Assembly: GCA_023159155.1 (NCBI GenBank)
Contig: JAJNNX010000067.1
Location: forward strand, 62,001-126,000
Direction of reading: 5' to 3'
Length of the DNA stretch: 64,000 nt
Source of the DNA: Ustulina deusta
Lineage: Eukaryota > Ascomycota > Sordariomycetes > Xylariales > Xylariaceae
Below the pieces are notes generated by a model, which was not told the DNA's origin, ran no database searches, and was given only the letters and a program-made list of their open reading frames with translations. Shown here piece by piece: positions 10,792 to 22,489 of the stretch (position 1 is the stretch's first letter; each line of letters opens with the position of its first letter). The position numbers and the translations under genes were made by a program.

Positions 10792-12039
10792 GTTAATGAT
10801 AGATAGTCCAGCTCTTGCGGCATGATGGAGTCAGCGACATGCTGAACATCTAACTATCATCAGAGGGGATAGATCAAAAAGTAGCCATCCTAAAATGGAA
10901 CGGCGTTGTTATTCGTGCAGGGTAAAAATGTTGTTAGTTCAGAGTCTTGGTGTCCGACAGCTGTCCACCGTAGGAGATTAGCAAGCAGTACGCACTATCT
11001 AGTCTAACTAAAACAAGGATCGATAAGCCTAAAAAGTTAAAAAAAAAAAAGGAGAAAAAAAGGAAGGTATAAACAATGCAGAAATAGTATTACACGAAGT
11101 AAGGCAAGACGGATATTCTACGAGCTCAACGGCTCCGTTGTTTTCAATACAGTGCTATAGCGGAATTGAGGCACGGGTAGTAAAATAGAGGGAGCGCTGG
11201 CAACTACAGCAATAAAGCAGACATTATAAAAACAACAAATTTATTTAATTTAATTTTAAAATGTGAATATATTTTTAACAAATTATTTGAATGATAGTCG
11301 TGAAAGAATGCCAATTGTAGGTACAAATTATAACTGTTGTTCTTATGCGAAGGGTCCTAAGTCTTGCGCGGCTAACTACCCCTTCATGATATAACACACT
11401 CTGATTACTTCTTTGTTCTCAAGGTGTACCATCATAGCATCCATAATATAAAAATATTATAAGATAATGTAGTATTTGTTTTAAGCCATGCCCTAGTTAC
11501 TCATCTTGGAGCTCACACGAAGCTCATTGATGTCCCTACGTACCGTAAATGCATATCCCATCTATCCCAGACCCCTTGTTACGAAGGTCTTTTAGTTTAA
11601 GATCTCAGGTGCCGTCCGGATGCGGGTCATTGTCACTACCACGTTTGTTCCGCCTCCTTCAGCATTGACAGCTTAACTAAGGTATTTGCGCCCTCTTTGT
11701 CACTCCACCTTTATGGCAAGGTGTAACTTGGTCCTATCAAAATTGGGTCATCCTCACAGAGCAAATGATTGATGCTATATTTTGTTTGCTTCCTCATACC
11801 GATCCTGGTTTTGAGATCGGAAACCCCGCAGTAAGAACTGAGCAACTTCCTCCAACCCACCCGATAGAATTTTCACTTGAACCGCTCGCCCAAGATGATG
11901 TCCTGGACGGCCGAACAAACGGTAAGTGAATGTGGGTGCCACCCGACCTCTTCCCTTCTCCCCCACCATTCTCGGAGTTTGGCGTATTTACAATGTTCTG
12001 GGGGAATTTCACGTCGGCTAGCAAATCTATTAACACAGG
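10792..12039. other. Intergenic, 1.25 kb, with an AT-rich island and a possible upstream exon
   Basis: Strongly AT-rich at 11220-11300 and around 11440-11480. A frame starting at ATG 11765 (MIDAIFCLLPHTDPGFEIGN) runs to a good GTAAGT donor at 11922, and a CACAG acceptor sits at 12038 just before the kinase ATG. Joining them puts the kinase out of frame, so I do not include it in the kinase model. Confidence 0.45.
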
Positions 12040-14569
12040 ATGCTGCAGCGGCGGGACAAGATCCGCATCCAAAATTATAACAGGTTTCGAGCATACAGGG
12101 AAGGCCAGGCAATATATGATGAGAACGCTTACCAGCAATTGCCCCTACCCGGTCGACCGCCGGCAGTTTACGTCCCTGCAACACGACAAGGCTCTCACAT
12201 CTTCGCCCTGTCACACAAGGACACGTTCGACATCGACACATACAGTGATGAAAGATTTGTACCACCCACGTTTAAAATTGCCTGGAGGCGAGCTCAGACA
12301 CTGAAGGAGCACTTTGCAATTGCATACCCGGAATTCAGATATAACAGGTGCTTAGGGTGGGGTGGCAATGGAATGGCGGCAGTGTTTGATGATGTCGACG
12401 CGAACGGGGATAAAGTGAGAGCTCTTGTGGTGAAAATGCTTTTCTCGGAAAATTCGGATGTGATGCGGAATGAAACGGACAAACGTGAGTGTGTTCTCTC
12501 TAGAGATATTCTATTGTGAGTAGCTGTATGTTGAACCATGTGCTAATCACTTCTTACTTTCGAGCAGTACGAGCAAGTTAACTTCCATTCTACTGACTAC
12601 ACCGTCCCGGCCAAACAGCTGGATACTAACAGGTGAGCACAGGACTACTTAAAGTCTGAGCATATCCTCCAGATTATATATGACGAGGTTGATGGCTTAG
12701 TTGACTATATGGATGTGGATGAGGATGAGGATGAGGATGAGGACGACGATGAGGACGACGACGAGGATGAAGACGACGATGAGGATGAGGACGAGGGTGA
12801 ACAGGAGGCTCATGGTGGCAAAAGACACCGAGCGGAGAGCCACGGAGGGAGACCTGCAAAAAGAGTAGCAACAGGGCGGCCGAAACTCAATTGCTTTGTT
12901 ACAGAAATGCTGGAAAACGGAGACTTGGCACGGTTTATAACTAATGTCCGGTTGCACAAGGAGACAATTCCTAATGGAATCCTCTGGCGGTTCTTTGCAT
13001 GCCGTAAGTTTTGTCTGCCGAGTTTCCGCTGTTAACCCATTCGTTAGACGAAAGGCTCGTAGAGCTAACTCTAGACCAATAGTTTTAAGGATGTGTATTG
13101 GGCTTGCCTATCCACCAGCAAGTATTCCGGAGCTCAAGAATCTCCAGGCCCCTATTACGGAAGTAGTACCGCTGGACGACAGCATCCCCCCAAGACGCCT
13201 TGTCCATTTTGACTTCGACCCTAGGAACAGTAAGTCTCACTTAGCACATGGGACGGAAGAAAACTATTAACATATATCCGAAGTCTTTATAGGAGATATC
13301 GGTGTAGGAGATGAGCATAATTTGACGCCCCTGCTCAAGGTGATTAAGGATATCGCCCAAAGCAAGTAGATCAGCAAGCTAACTTGAACAGCTTGGAGAT
13401 TTCGGGTTGGCTACTAGAGTTAGGAGCAGAAGAGAGAACTTGTAAGTTTCGATTCTCGCAACAGGGAATGGAAACAAGGCGCTAAATATGTCTGCTGTGT
13501 AGTTATTATGAGAGGATTCGGCATTACGGTAAACGTGGCTACTACGCTCCTGTAAGTTCTGATATGCCCACAATCAATATCGGCAGCCAAGGGAAGAATG
13601 CAATTAATAATCTAATAGGAACAATTTTGCATCGATTGGGACTACATAGAGCCCAATAACGGGTTGGTACATACACATCCCGTCGCGGGAAATTACGGGG
13701 TACACACGAACATCTGGGCCGTGGGTTATGTGAGTCTTCCTATGTTTCTCCCCGCTCAACGCCGGCGTTCAGCCCGGTGAAAGAAAGGGCCAGCTAATAT
13801 GGAGACAACAGGTGATGGAATGCCTCATCACGCTCTGCCACCCGGCCACGCCGCCCACGCCGACAATAGTTGAGCTTCCGGCACCACACCCCCCCTTCTA
13901 CACTTACGGCGGACACCTCCGAGACCCGTACTTTGCAAAGGTGGACCCTCATCTCAAAGGTCTCGTCATGCGCTGCCTGGCACATAACCCGGCTCGTAGG
14001 GTCAAGTTAATGGAGCTTGACATTTCGCAGATGTTAGAATACAAGGGGAACTGTGGCAAGACGGACCGAGAACTCCTGCAATGGATGCAAAAGGTCCTCT
14101 ACGACGCTCCACCGAATCCAACCCAGGACTTCCGTGCGGGGACCCCCGCCGCCGGGTTGTTCCCACAAGCCGCCAAGCCCCCTCCGGAAATCATCGGTGT
14201 CCCACCTATGAATCCGGTGCCGGATTTCCAGTTTCCGCGTAGGTTTCTTTGTGCCCCCCCCCCCCCCCCCCCCTCCTCCTCCTTCTACGAAGTCTCCATT
14301 CATCCCTAAACCCCATTCCCTGCTTTCTTCTCTGCTCGCGCCCCCATCGTTCGAACTAATTGGTAATTGCAACAGCCATGGGATCTCAATTACAGGGTGC
14401 CCAGACGCGGGCACCTCAGGGTCTCCGGGGACCTGGGACTTGGGTTTTCCAAGCCGGAGCCGCAGCCCCTCCTGGCCAGCCTGGCCAGCCTGGCCCACCG
14501 CCGCCTCCGGGCCCGCCGCCCCCGCCTCCCGCGGCAGGCCGGCCCCCCGGACGTCCCCAATACTTTTAG
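12040..14569 (+). CDS. Divergent fungal protein kinase with acidic insert
   Basis: Nine exons: 12040-12484, 12638-13003, 13083-13229, 13293-13339, 13392-13441, 13503-13551, 13619-13729, 13812-14238 and 14376-14569; 611 residues. Kinase landmarks: Gly loop LGWGGNGMAAVF (105-116), Lys132 in VVKML, an LKSEHILQIIYDE helix/strand, catalytic loop HFDFDPRN (His312, Asp314, Asn319) with Asp in place of the usual Lys, DFG at 338-340, YYAPEQF for APE, and TNIWAVG where most kinases have Asp before the Trp segment. An Asp/Glu run (about 173-205) lies between the SEHILQ block and the hinge region. The tail is Pro/Gly-rich, ending GRPPGRPQYF. The exon 1-2 junction is the least certain; it was chosen because TACTAAC plus the next AG restores SEHILQ. 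Confidence 0.75.
12709..12810 (+). repeat. GAGGAT/GAC acidic codon repeat inside the kinase
   Basis: Degenerate GATGAG/GACGAC tandem codons encoding an Asp/Glu tract of about 30 residues within the kinase domain. Confidence 0.85.
14254..14273 (+). repeat. C20 homopolymer in a kinase intron
   Basis: Twenty consecutive C, followed by TCC triplets, starting about 15 nt after the donor of the last kinase intron. Confidence 0.95.
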
Positions 14570-15692
14570 TGAGGGTACAATCAGATGTGGGTGGAAATTA
14601 GGCTTCTTACACTGGATACCTATTGGTTTGTTAGCACCTCTCTACAACGGTGCTGGCATGTCCGTGTGCGTAAGGTTTACTACGAGCCCCCGAAAGGTCG
14701 GGGATGGTTATCGTACGCAGTATATTACTTTTCAACTAGTGTTTAACTACATGGTATATTATAAAGCCCTCGCTTGTCATTCTAATGCATTGCCAATTAT
14801 CTAAACAATTCGTGTAACTTCACTGCTATCAACATAACTATAGCTAGGTCAATGGGAGAAGCTAATATCGAATATGTATTGCGAAAGTGTATGTATCATA
14901 GGTACCGGTAGCCCGACCGAGGCTCGTTTATTAGTTAATCTGAACTTGTATTTAATTTACTTACTTCAACATTGTCGGTCTACCCTCGATCTATAGTAGC
15001 ATTACTCCATGGTGCAGGCGAGGTTAGCGATTAGCCGAAACCATGATATTCCCGTCATATTTGGTAATACCACGACCCACCCATCTGCTAACCGCATAAA
15101 ACTTGACAGCTGGCTTGCGGATGGGGCGAATTGCCCAAATCACGGCCTTTCGGAACACATATTACCAGCATCCGCTGTTCCCGCTACGTCTACGATGATA
15201 CGCGCGTGGGTGATTTTCGTTTGTACGACTGTTCTTTCTTAGGCTTGGCAAGGCTGGGGAGATGATTTTTAGATCTCTCATCATCCCATCACGCCCGGAA
15301 CCGGCTTCTCTTTCATGGTCGACGATGTCGAAGAGAAGTTCAAACGGGAGGCGAAGTTTGTTACGTGTCAGGCAAGGATGGTTATTCTCGGAAATACGCT
15401 CTACAGCGTTATCGTGTCTTTTCATGGGGTCTCAAAGATCTTGGCTTTTCTCGAGAATGCCGCATAAGAATGCATTGTGGCAGAATCCGACTGTGGGGAG
15501 CTGTTCTGGAGCAAACATCCAAGAAACCGCCATTTTAGCTATCGGAAAAACAAAATTCTTGATCTGTTGATATTTTCAGTCTGATCCGTCTCTCTGGTGC
15601 CGCCTCGGTATTCTCCCAAAATAATTATCTTCGCTTTCGGAAGAGAAGGTAACTGTTGGAATACCAGTTTCGCACCCCTGGCACCTCATTAT
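14570..15692. other. Intergenic, 1.1 kb, with a possible short relic
   Basis: Mostly AT-rich. At about 15286-15465 (plus) an open stretch reads ITPGTGFSFMVDDVEEKFKR and continues ~40 residues to a TAA. It looks protein-like but has no start and an in-frame TAG just upstream. I cannot name it. Confidence 0.35.
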
Positions 15693-16329
15693 TCAGAGCT
15701 TCGCCAACTCCTCGCACACTTGAATAAGCTTTGCAGTCGTTCCAGGTTCCTAGCAAAGTTAGCAAACACGCCATACTTGACGAGGACGATAATCAGAGCT
15801 GCTCACAGTAGCAGAATGCCCAGCGTCGTCAACCCAGTGGAGCGAGGACTTGGGTCACGCCTTGTACACCTCCCAAGCAGTCACAGACGGACAGACCAAA
15901 TCATAGCGCCCCTGAATGATAGCGCGTGTCGAAGACGTTAGCCGACAGGGCTCAACCCTAGTATTCTTAGAGGGAAACTCACCCGGGATGTTCTTGATCT
16001 TCTCCATATTGGTGGGGAACAAGAGTTCACCATCCTCCATCCAGGCGGCATTCTGAAAGAGATAGTGGTATTCAAACAGGGCGGCGGCGGGAATGATCCC
16101 GGCGACCAAGAGCTCCGACTTGCGCGCCGCGAAGACGCCGCGCAGCACGAGCGACCTGACCCTTTCCGGATGCGCCTGGAGAATGCAGCTTACCGGTAAG
16201 CCCGTCTTTCTCGCCGTACTGCGCGTAGTATACCGCGTGAATGGATCCGACTTTTAGATGGCCCGAGTCATATGCCGCTTCGTGGGTATACGCGGTGACA
16301 ACGGGCTGCGCCAGGGCCGGTGGCGTCAT
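15693..16329 (-). pseudogene. Prolyl aminopeptidase (proline iminopeptidase) pseudogene
   Basis: Remnant of an alpha/beta-hydrolase peptidase that removes N-terminal proline. Reading down the minus strand: SGHLKVGSIHAVYYAQYGEK (normal N-terminus), then after GLT a jump to AHPERVRSLVLRGVFAARKS, missing the HGGPGG and GGSWGS nucleophile region. A second gap follows RKSELL. Then come LLFPTNMEKIKNIPG, QGRYDLVCPSVTAWEVYKA, AGHSAT and AKLIQVCEELAKL with a normal stop at 15693. Defects: two internal deletions with a frame change, TGA where the family has Trp after YKA, and a 57-nt intron whose acceptor reads AC instead of AG. The catalytic Ser segment is absent, so it cannot be active. Confidence 0.82.
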
Positions 16330-17309
16330 CTTGCAGGGGACGGGTTTCTTACACTTGTGACGATAGTCGCTTCCTTGTCCGGTAATTGATAACTAGTCGG
16401 ACACCGCTTTATATGTCTGCGGGAGTTGTTGTCTGTGTGAGTCGTGTGGAGTTGGTGTTTGAGTGAGATTTGCCAAGACGGGGGTTAGGAAGGGCCTTCC
16501 TAAAGCGACTTCGTTGGACAAAATGGTATGAACCATAAGAAAGTAGGGCACGCTCTCTACATTGCCAAGAATTAGATAGACATTGAGGGTTTTGGTGAGA
16601 GTGTTCTTTATTTCTGCAGTCCGGCATCGCTCCGTGTTGAAAGAGATGGCGATGCTTGATCGGTAGAGTTACTGGCTGGAGCAAAGCGCCGTGTTTTCGA
16701 TTTTGTAACAGAACAGGCTTTCCATAAAAATGATGTTAATAATAATTTCGTACTCCCCCCGCAATAGGAAGACTCATACGATGGGAGGCAGCTATGACGG
16801 CAAGAATACAAATATCATGTCAGAATATTGGATACACAGATAACACAACCATGTTGAGATGAGGGAAGTTCCAAAGTTTTCACGGGTTTTTACTACTCGA
16901 TTGCTTTGAACAGTACAATTTGGGTAGACTTTTACGTCAAGTATCGCTATCTATGAAGTCCTTAGAAGTAAGTATCAATTTACCTTTGACGCCCTAGTTC
17001 GTCAAACGCTTTGTTACCACATTATTTCTGAAACTGAACACAGAGAATTAGAAAATTGGTTGTAGCTGAAGGATATGAAGGTAGATATATTTGAATATGG
17101 GGGCGTAAACCCAGCGCTTGTCGATGATAAAATACAACAATGGTACTTGGCGTGACAAACGCTGTGTATTCTGGATCTCCTGCTCTCCATCACGGCTGAT
17201 AGATTTGGCGGCTTATAGAGGTGACGGTGATGGGTAGGTCGGGTCACCTGAAAAGCAATTACGACTGATGGCCGTGGCATCAACTGGCCTTAAGTGGGAT
17301 GGAAGAAGC
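16330..17309. other. Intergenic, 1.0 kb
   Basis: Upstream of the peptidase relic and downstream of the BTB-like gene. Only short frames without recognisable motifs. Confidence 0.5.
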
Positions 17310-18550
17310 TTAATTTAATCCTAACCCTTCGATTCTTTCCAGGCCAATAATCTCGTTCTCGAGAAGTGGACGAAGGCTAAATCTGCAGTAATGCAGACAA
17401 TGTTGACCAAGATAGCCGGTTTTTAGTTCTTTATACCAATCTGGGGACTTAATTTCACGGATAGCTTTCATCGCCAATGCAACGCTATAACCTATCAAGG
17501 ATTTGTCCCTCGATGCATGAAATTGAAGCTCCTTCTGATGTAATAGACGCCTCTCAAGAGCTCCGAGTTGCATTGAGGAACATGCTTCAGAGCAATCTGC
17601 AGGCTCTTTACGGAAGCGATCAAGCAAATCATCAAGCACGAGGCTAATGTTATGAAGAGTTTCCTGTCTCTGTTGATCGATGACAGCTTATAACAGGAGT
17701 TAGCGACCTCCAGAGAAATTATTACAGTGGTCTTACAGATAATGCGTTCTGGAATGGGCAGACCCATTGTACTCAGTGGTCCTTTGCTTTGGGTTTGGGC
17801 TATTCTCGTGACGGCTTTGAACTCTTCGGACCAACGGAGCACCCAGGAAACGAAAAGAAGCAGAATGAGATCCCTACTGACAGTGCCTGGAATTAAGGCC
17901 TCTTTCCTTTGGAGGTGCCATATCTCAGCGAACGGTTCAAGCATTTCGTGACATTGGTAGTAGTCCACGATAGCGGCAACCTTTGCCAGCATCTCGAGAT
18001 CAAGGCTCCTAGAGACAAGACGATTTTGACCATGAATTATCCGCATTACGATTAAAAAAGCCTCTGTATCCCAATCATCAGCATCGATATGTCGCAGACC
18101 GTCCGTGGTCGAGTGCGATTCCTTGAACGGCCCGTCCAAAGCTTTCTTGAAGTATGGGGATACAAGTCTCAGGTGAGCTGAGGAAACTTGCAGTCGTACT
18201 GATGGTGTCGGCGATTCCACGAACGGGTCCTCCATCGGCCAGATATTACCGCTATCCTCCTCAACAGCTTCTGGTGCCGGCGCTTCAGCCTCAATGGGTA
18301 GTACCTCCTCAACAGCTTCTGGTGCCGGCGCTTCAGCCTCAATGGGTAGTACCTCCTCAACGACTTCGGGTGGTGCTGCTTCAATGGGAAGTCCCGTTTC
18401 AACGATTTGTCCCCCCGCAGCTATCTGAGGAACATTCTCCCAGGCGGAGAGTGTTTCGTCAAAAGGCAAGATTGGAAATGGCGCGTTGAAGTTGCGAAGG
18501 GTAATGATCACATCTCCATCGGGGTCGAGCACGTAATCCGGGGCCTCCAT
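17310..18550 (-). CDS. BTB/POZ-like domain protein
   Basis: Exons 17737-18550 and 17310-17686 (50-nt intron, GTAAGA donor, GCTAAC branch, AAG acceptor) give 396 residues. The unspliced frame would end in an unrelated tail; splicing yields SVIDQQRQETLHNISLVLDD and a Cys/His-containing C-terminal domain usual for this fungal family. The N-terminus DPDGDVIITLRNFNAPF begins a BTB fold that resumes at VRLQVSSAHLRLVSPYFKKA with FKES after it. The two halves are separated by a ~90-residue Glu/Ala/Pro-rich insert made of tandem repeats. BTB domains mediate dimerisation or Cullin-3 binding; the specific role here is unknown. Confidence 0.75.
18256..18393 (-). repeat. 48-bp coding minisatellite in the BTB-like gene
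   Basis: Units at 18256-18303 and 18304-18351 look identical; a diverged, shortened third unit covers 18352-18393. Each full unit encodes 16 residues around VEEVLPIEAEAPAPEA, so copy-number change keeps the frame. Confidence 0.92.
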
Positions 18551-20015
18551 ATTGAAGAAAATCGCAGGGATCTCTAGTTGTAGGTATTTCGATGGCGGGC
18601 GGAGCCTAGCGGCCCCGGGATAGTTGAGAGAGAGGAAGGGAAATGTTCTTGTTCAATACAGAGGAGCCCTACCCATCTGCTGGAGAGAACTGGGCATTCC
18701 TCAGGGTTGGTGGGAACGATAGGCTAGCAAATTGGGGTCGCTCGCCCCGCGAAGGATTCTGAGGCTTCGGCTTCAGGAATACTCAGCCAATTGGATTGCG
18801 TGGAGACAGGAATGTTCCTATCGGTTATTCAGGCCGAATGCATGCAATCAAAGCAACCAACGTGGCATTCGCGGATAAGCATTTTGATCGATCGAATCGC
18901 ACACCTAGTATATAAGTTGTACGCATGCAACTATCCCTTGCTGCCTAAGGTAGGTAGCTAACTGTCTTGGACACTGAAGCAATAGGAGGTGCTGACATTT
19001 AGCATATATTTGTCATAAACGGACCAGGGTGGCGAACGGTGTTTGATCTTGATCAAGTTTGCCTCATCACAATTCCATGTCGTACCTATCGCTAGGTAGT
19101 CTGCCGCACTCTCCAAATCAATTGAACTGTGAAGTGGCGCGTATAGCTCATCATTAATCTTACGGTAGTAGCTGATGCTGACGTTGATGCATATGTAGCA
19201 CGTTACTTCAGGTATACACCTCCGATCCTTTAGGAATACCAAGCGCATCATTACAGGGGCAAAATGCCAAAATTTACAGCTTGCCTAGATTTACCTACGG
19301 TCTACAGGTGACAAAGCATCACTTACCATGGCGCGGTGAAATCATAGAGAACATCGAAGAATACTTGTGTACGTCCACGCACAGCTGGCTATTCCTTCTC
19401 GCATTGTCTTATTCTCAGTGAAGGCTGAATAGCAAGTTTTTACTTAGCTAAACTAAATATTAATTTTAAAAGACAGATTCGAATAGATTTAAACAAAATT
19501 AAAAAAAAGAATAGCTGTATAAATATTTAGGTCTAACTATATAATAAATTACTTTAAAAGTAAAATCAAACTTAAATATATGCTGATTATTTTATATATA
19601 AGCTATAAAAATATAACTATAGGCTTTTTTAATAGTATAATTAACTTTTATAAAAAATGATAGCATAGTTTAATTTCGAGTTCAAAATATAACTATAATA
19701 CTTTCATAAAATAGTTTTAACTAGCCGCTATAAAATACTCAGGGATATCTACCGATGTCATACATTAGGGAAAGATAAGATTCAAGCAGGGAAAGCCTAC
19801 TAACACCACACTGCTACTTAGTACCAAAGTCCGATCAGATTGGATTTGCCTTGTTGAATGTCAAAATCGAATACTAATAGTGTGTGTAACCAAATTTGAA
19901 AGGTCATAGCAGTCATAACCAACATTGCCGTCTTTATCTTTCTTAGTATCACTATGCGTTCAATTAGTCCCTCCTTCGTTCACACCCTCTTTCCCATCTC
20001 TAATTTCGATTGACG
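18551..20015. other. Intergenic, 1.5 kb, with an AT-rich island
   Basis: Contains a 97-codon minus-strand frame (18958-19251, starting MMRLVFLKDRR) without recognisable family, and the AT-rich island at 19430-19740. No supported gene. Confidence 0.5.
19430..19740. other. AT-rich island (possible RIP relic)
   Basis: About 300 bp of very AT-rich sequence dominated by TTAATTT, TATAA and AAATAT words, sharply different from its flanks. No open frame. Probably an old repeat mutated by RIP, but no element is identifiable. Confidence 0.6.
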
Positions 20016-21718
20016 CTAACCATCATAAATCCCGAATTGACTCATTCCGAAGGAAGCTGACGCATCCACTAATCGTGGTTCTATCGCCTGGGGTTGTGGT
20101 TGAGCAACTTCTAACCTCTTCGAAGGGCGGCCGAAGAGTATAGCATCGTTCTTTCGTTTAAGTTCTTGGTGATGTCCCTTTAGGACTTTAACGACAGAAC
20201 TCTTAAGTATCCCAAGAAGCTTCTTCTCAGCGTACTCGATAAGTATGTTGTGGATGAGCGTACATACTTGATCTCTTGTGTATTCAAACTTTGATTTGGG
20301 GTTGAGGTCATCGTATGAGAATACCAACGCAACTTCGCCATCGTTACTTATTGGCTTGGCGCGGTGGGCCCGGACAATGAACTGTTCTGCATTGACGGCG
20401 ATTGAGAACACACGAACATCCTTGAAGAAAATCTCATCCTGGCCTGCTCTCTTCATCCATGTCCAGATATTGAAGAGAGCTTGACTGGCACTATGCATAT
20501 TTGCGAGGGCCGCAGGCTGGATACCTTCGAACGCCTTTTGTGCCTCTACAAAGATGAACGGGAAACATCGTAACGTGTGGCCGTCCGGGTTGATGCAGGA
20601 CTTGAGTTCCTGAGGGATAGACGCGGCTTCCGAAAAGGGGTCAGTACCAACTAAAGAGGCAAATCTGAAGAATATGGCAAGATCTGGCTTGGGACCGGTG
20701 ATGACGTCTTTCGGGCCGTTTGTCGAGGGTAATCGAGAAGCTGGTGGAAGCGACCAGAGCCCTTCACAATTAAAGTCAAACAGAGTCTTTAGATGACAAC
20801 GATCAATTATCGACATCATGACGGTTCGCTGGAAGACAGCCTCGTTAGACGGGTCCTTGCAGTGTTCAAGATCGTTATTAAATTCCTGGTTCGTGATGAC
20901 TGCTAACCGCACACTTGCCTTCCACTCGTTTATCTCGTTGCATAGTTTCTCGATTGCACCGTAGCTATCTTCACCATGTTCGGCCGCTTCGGCTTTACAC
21001 AGGAAATTCTTAATGCTTTTTTGTAACATTTCGGTTTGTTGAAATGAAATCTTAATTGGTCTCTCGACCAAGTACTCCCTGAATCTGGTAGTCCATTCGT
21101 CCCCGCTGGGCTCTGTTACCGCCACTCGACGGGTTCGTAAGCTCTCCGGGGTCGCTTTCTTGCCCCTTCCTTTGGTTGGTACAATTGTGGAAGGATCCAC
21201 GGATGTTGCTCGAGACGTTTGGGAGTCTGCACTGGGAGCTGCCATATCGTTCTCGTCGGCTTCACTCTGGTCCGAATCAAATGCGCCTACGTCTTCCGCT
21301 GCAATGATCCTCACTTCGTTCAGCCAAGTAGACAGTTTCTTTGAAGTCAGTAATATTGCGAGGCGGTCAACGCTATTGAATTAACATACCGAGTATAGTT
21401 GGGATCTTTCGTCGTATCTATTTTGATTCGGCTGTGAAACACCCGTGCTACGGTCCTTGCCGCTTTGGTCAATTCTGACCTCTGGAGCAGTCTGCGTCTG
21501 TGCTAATAGCTCAGGAGCATTATTCGGCTTCTGGTTTCGGATCCTCGCACTCCGACGGGGGGCTGAGATCGGAGGGCGAGCCTACACATCGTCAGTTTTT
21601 AGTCTTCTTAGTGATACCGATTTTTGATCACCTGTGAAGGACGTTTCTTGTTGCTGGTACTGGTCGTCTTCAGTCCGCCTCCTCGAGGAAGTGCTCCAAC
21701 CTTCTTGTTTGACGACAT
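20016..21718 (-). CDS. DUF7924-like fungal protein with PD-(D/E)XK-like motif
   Basis: Exons 21632-21718, 21390-21581 and 20016-21338 give 533 residues. The start ATG at 21718 (MSSNKKVGALPRGGG) was recovered by splicing; the large frame alone begins at a GTG. The N-terminal third is basic and Ser/Pro-rich (APRRSARIRNQKP). The C-terminal domain has GPKPDLAIFFRF (Pro-Asp near 311-312) and FPFIFVEAQKAFEG (Glu ~358), as in the fungal DUF7924 group, which is thought to adopt a restriction-endonuclease fold. The third catalytic position is Gln (EAQ) rather than Lys, so nuclease activity is doubtful. Function unknown; it may belong to an expanded, variable family. Confidence 0.7.
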
Positions 21719-22489
21719 TAAAATGGATTTGACATGCCAAGCTGCTTACGGACTTTCGAAGTCTTGCAGTTCTGCGGCTCAAACTCATCTATTAGCAAAC
21801 CAGCGTCCGCCACAAAGAGGGGTTGCGTCGCACCGGATGATACCCCGCACCGGTCGATTTAGGCGACGTAAATGAAGATATTGATGTATCGAGACGAATT
21901 ATGTATCCGAGTTGGTACGACCAAGGATTCTTAATTGACAAGCAAGCACAATTCACTCTCGTCAACAGCCCCTCGTCCACAGAAGGCGTCAGGGCATTTA
22001 GTAGCCGGTAAGCATTTCAGACCTCAGACGCAGAAACGGAGTAAAACAGTGGAGTTGAACCAGTACATCCAAAAGGAACAGCTGAACGAAGATCTGGTGC
22101 TTGTATTGACTCTGGTCTCAGTTCTATTTTACGTACAAAAAAACAAACAAAAAATATATATCTAATAGAACCCCTCTATAGCATTGACATGCTCTCAGTG
22201 CAATTGGGCTTGCCTCATATGCATTGTGAGCATCTCATGGCTGTTCAGGGGTTCGTTCCCTCAATTGGAATGTCTCAATTAACTTGCTCGTCCCCACAAC
22301 TCCGTCATCTTACTCTATCCATCTTCTGGCCATTCGGATGCCTTCCAGACCTGTCAGGTCTTTGAGCAGTCACGGTACAGATACCTAGCCGATTGAGGCT
22401 ATGCGCCATGAAGCATTAGTACATTACAGATAGACCAAACTATTTACAAAACGTTTCCAGAAAAATCGAAACGCTCAATTCATAAATCG
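21719..22489. other. Intergenic, 0.77 kb
   Basis: DUF7924 gene promoter side and ferric reductase 3' side. A tRNA B-box-like string near 22249 lacks the rest of a tRNA. No gene seen. Confidence 0.5.

Noticed and set aside
12545..12637. Reading YEQVNFHSTDYTVPAKQ as a kinase exon
   Set aside because: Its 3' end TACTAAC is a branch-point sequence, and no phase joins it to both neighbours; a single longer intron restores the kinase motif.
22240..22260. tRNA B-box-like string GGTTCGTTCCC
   Set aside because: No A box, anticodon arm or acceptor stem could be folded around it.
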